DNA from: CAWEHT01 sp963808455
Lineage (GTDB): Bacteria; Chloroflexota; Anaerolineae; CG2-30-64-16
Length of the DNA stretch: 40,710 bases
NCBI GenBank assembly: GCA_963808455.1
Contig: CAWEHT010000106.1
Span: 1-40,710, forward strand
Reading direction: 5' to 3'
Positions 38,756-40,710 of the stretch are shown here, one piece after another (positions within the stretch are counted from its first letter, which is position 1; each line of letters starts with the position of its first letter). Made by a program: the position numbers and the translations under genes. A model generated the notes under the pieces. It saw only the letters and a program-made list of their open reading frames with translations, was not told where the DNA came from and did not search any database.

Positions 38756-40710
38756 TCACTGGGCGGGCGCCTGATCGTTGAAGGGAACCTGCAAGGCTCC
38801 CGACATGATGTCGGCCCTGGCCTTCGTCACTGCATCCTTTACGTTCTGGGGCAGGTTGAACGCGGGATTCAGCGAGATGTCGCCGCCGCCATCCTTCATG
38901 AAGTACATGACGTCTTTGGTCGGCGCGTTGTAGGCCGCGCCCGTCGTGGCATGATTCCACCAGGCATCGATCACGAACTTGGTGTCAGGGTCCCAGAGGG
39001 CCACGACGCTGATTGGAATGACGTTCGGAGCGATCGAGTTCTGATCCACGAAATAGCCGATGCAGCTTACATTCTTCTCGGTGCAGGCGTCGAAGGGACC
39101 AAAGCGTTCGGCGAAGACGAAGTCCGAACCGTCGGCGATCTGCGCCAAAGCCGACTCTTTGGCCTTGGCCGGGTCGAACCAGCTCTGGATGAAGGCGATT
39201 TTGGTCTTGATGTTGGGATTGACCGATTTGGCTCCCGCGAAGAAGCCGTTGATCGGCAGGTTCACATTCGCGTACGGGTAACCACCCACCGCCGAGATAG
39301 TGTTGGTCTTGGTCATCATGCCGGCAACGATTCCGGCGAGATAGGCCGGCTCGTGGTCGTACACGTCGACCCAGAAGATATTGCCCCCTGGAGCCGCGTT
39401 GCCCGAGCCCGTCACCACCCAGGCGATATCCGGGTAGTCCTTGGCTGCCGCTTTGACGCCATCGATGAAGGTGCTATGCGCCCAGATGATCTGGTACTTG
39501 CCCGTCTGGGCGTATTGGCGCAGAACCCGCTCGGCATCGGGCGGTTGCACATTCTCCGTATAGTCAAGATTGATGGTCAGGTTGTGGTCGTTCGACTTCT
39601 TGAACCGGTCGATGGTCTGTAACCATGAAGTGTTCCACGGCTCCTCGATGGACGTAATGAAGATGGCCGCGATGTTCAGCGTGGTGGGCGCGTTCGCCGG
39701 TGCCGCCACTGTAGGTGTCACCGCAGCCGTAGTCGTCATGGCCGTTGTGCCGGCGACGGCAGCCGTGGTCGTCATCGCCGTTGTGCCGGTGACAACGGCC
39801 GTCGGTTCCGGCATCGCCCCCGACAACTGCCCCGCCGTCGGTGCATCGGCATTCGCCGGAACTTGCAGGATACCTGACATAATCGCGGCCTGGTCTTTGT
39901 TGACCAGGTCCACCACATCCTGGGGCAGCTTGCTCGTATAATTCGGGCTGAGGGCGAAACTGCTGCCACCGTCCTTCATCGAGAAAGCGACATCCGAGGT
40001 CGCCGCATTGTAGGGCGTGCCCTGGGTCACATGGTTCCACCAGGCGTCGATGACGAGTTCCACATCGGGGTCCCAGTTGGCTATGGCGCTGGCCACCACG
40101 CTCGGAGACATGGAGTTCTGGTCGGCGAAATAGCCAATGCAATAGACGCTCTTCTGGTCGCAGGCATCGAACGGGCCGAAGCGTTCGGCAAAGATGTAAT
40201 CGGCGCCATCGGCGATCTGCGCCAGGGCGGATTCCTTGCCTTTTGTAGGATCCCACCAGCTCTGGATGTAGGTGACCCTGGCCTGGACCTTGGGGTTGAC
40301 GGCCTGCGCGCCGGCGATGAAAGCGTTCACCGGGTCATTCACGTTGGCATATGGGAAGCTCGCCACGGCCCCGATGATGTTGCTCTTGGTCATCTTGCCG
40401 GCGATGATCCCCGTGAGATAGGCCGGCTCCTGGTCGAACACGTCGACCCAGAAGATATTCCCGCCGGGAGCCTTGTTGCCGGAACCCGTCACCACCCAGG
40501 CGATGTCGGGATATTGCTGGGCGAGAGGCTGGACGGCATCGATATAGCTGCTGTGCGCCCAGATGATCTGGTACTTGCCGGATGCTGCATACTGTTGGAG
40601 CACACGCTCGGCATCGGGCGGCTGTACGTTCTCGGTGGAGTCGAGGTTGATGGTTAGATTGTGCTTGTTCGACTTCTTGAGCCGGTCGATGGCCTGTATG
40701 AAAGAAGTGT
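38756..40710 (-). CDS. BMP-family substrate-binding protein with two tandem domains, 5' end outside window
   Basis: Extracytoplasmic ligand-binding component of the importer. At least 650 residues are in the window and the frame is open to its right edge, so signal peptide and start are missing. Two copies of the basic-membrane-protein fold lie in tandem. Each has PDAERVL, a YPDIAWVVTGSGN motif, the PGGNIFWVDV strand, ESALAQIADG, FAERFGPFDAC and DAWWNH in the same order. A Thr/Ala-rich linker (about 39690-39850) holding a 12-residue repeat joins them. Usual members have one domain of about 300-350 residues. Family ligands are nucleosides or other small molecules; the real one is unknown. The frame is intact throughout. 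Confidence 0.93.
   Translation of the reverse strand, partial: TSFIQAIDRLKKSNKHNLTINLDSTENVQPPDAERVLQQYAASGKYQIIWAHSSYIDAVQPLAQQYPDIAWVVTGSGNKAPGGNIFWVDVFDQEPAYLTGIIAGKMTKSNIIGAVASFPYANVNDPVNAFIAGAQAVNPKVQARVTYIQSWWDPTKGKESALAQIADGADYIFAERFGPFDACDQKSVYCIGYFADQNSMSPSVVASAIANWDPDVELVIDAWWNHVTQGTPYNAATSDVAFSMKDGGSSFALSPNYTSKLPQDVVDLVNKDQAAIMSGILQVPANADAPTAGQLSGAMPEPTAVVTGTTAMTTTAAVAGTTAMTTTAAVTPTVAAPANAPTTLNIAAIFITSIEEPWNTSWLQTIDRFKKSNDHNLTINLDYTENVQPPDAERVLRQYAQTGKYQIIWAHSTFIDGVKAAAKDYPDIAWVVTGSGNAAPGGNIFWVDVYDHEPAYLAGIVAGMMTKTNTISAVGGYPYANVNLPINGFFAGAKSVNPNIKTKIAFIQSWFDPAKAKESALAQIADGSDFVFAERFGPFDACTEKNVSCIGYFVDQNSIAPNVIPISVVALWDPDTKFVIDAWWNHATTGAAYNAPTKDVMYFMKDGGGDISLNPAFNLPQNVKDAVTKARADIMSGALQVPFNDQAPAQ
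39723..39794 (-). repeat. 36-bp direct repeat in the linker of the tandem binding protein
   Basis: Two adjacent 36-nt copies (39723-39758 and 39759-39794), both beginning GCAGCCGT, with a short partial third copy. They encode the repeated AMTTTAAV unit of the linker. Confidence 0.85.

Noticed and set aside
37027..40710. Riboswitch (cobalamin or purine) near the importer or methyltransferase operon
   Set aside because: No B12-box-like or purine-aptamer-like conserved sequence was recognised in 24876-25672 or 38576-38755; the region upstream of the binding protein is outside the window.

Overview
The window comes from a GC-rich bacterium. It has Shine-Dalgarno-led genes, OmpR-type regulators, a bacterial alpha-2-macroglobulin and a tRNA-Val. 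Pro/Thr-rich exported glycosidase-like proteins, ArnT-type glycosyltransferases and corrinoid methyltransferases with a RACo-type activator fit an anaerobic or facultative Chloroflexota-like lineage best. That assignment is inferred from gene content, not from a phylogeny.

Region 1 (1-15500) is mostly cell-envelope and housekeeping. It holds a 5'-truncated alpha-2-macroglobulin with a thioester motif, an orphan receiver protein, an ArnT-like membrane glycosyltransferase with a Gly-rich repeat loop, and an OmpR-type regulator. A minus-strand operon follows (LPG-synthase-like flippase, catalytic M16 peptidase, non-catalytic M16 partner, AcpS), then a mini SWIM zinc-finger protein and a membrane-anchored helical protein. 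Region 2 (15501-24900) holds two tandem exported glycosidase-like proteins, a second membrane glycosyltransferase, a membrane-anchored Pro/Thr-rich protein, tRNA-Val(CAC) and a DUF5343-like gene.

Region 3 (25500-34908) is the most interesting part: one plus-strand operon behind a near-consensus promoter with an overlapping palindrome. It encodes three corrinoid proteins, each followed by a methyltransferase that resembles monomethylamine methyltransferase MtmB rather than MttB (the first pair is separated from the second by a GntR/HutC-type regulator), and it ends with a RACo-like reductive activator of corrinoid proteins. None of the three methyltransferases needs an in-frame amber codon. 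The residue aligning by eye with pyrrolysine is Leu in two of them, so they look like non-pyrrolysine MtmB homologues of unknown substrate. Region 4 (34935-40710) is a convergent BMP/nucleoside-type ABC importer: a binding protein with two tandem BMP domains, an ATPase with two nucleotide-binding domains, and two permeases. It may bring in the methylated substrate.

About twenty single-base frameshifts interrupt otherwise well-conserved genes, many in homopolymers and mostly net +1. Several vanish if one base is removed from a homopolymer run, and repairing one of them restores a 4-nt stop/start overlap with the next gene. They are most simply sequencing or assembly errors, so affected genes are given as single CDSs spanning the breaks.
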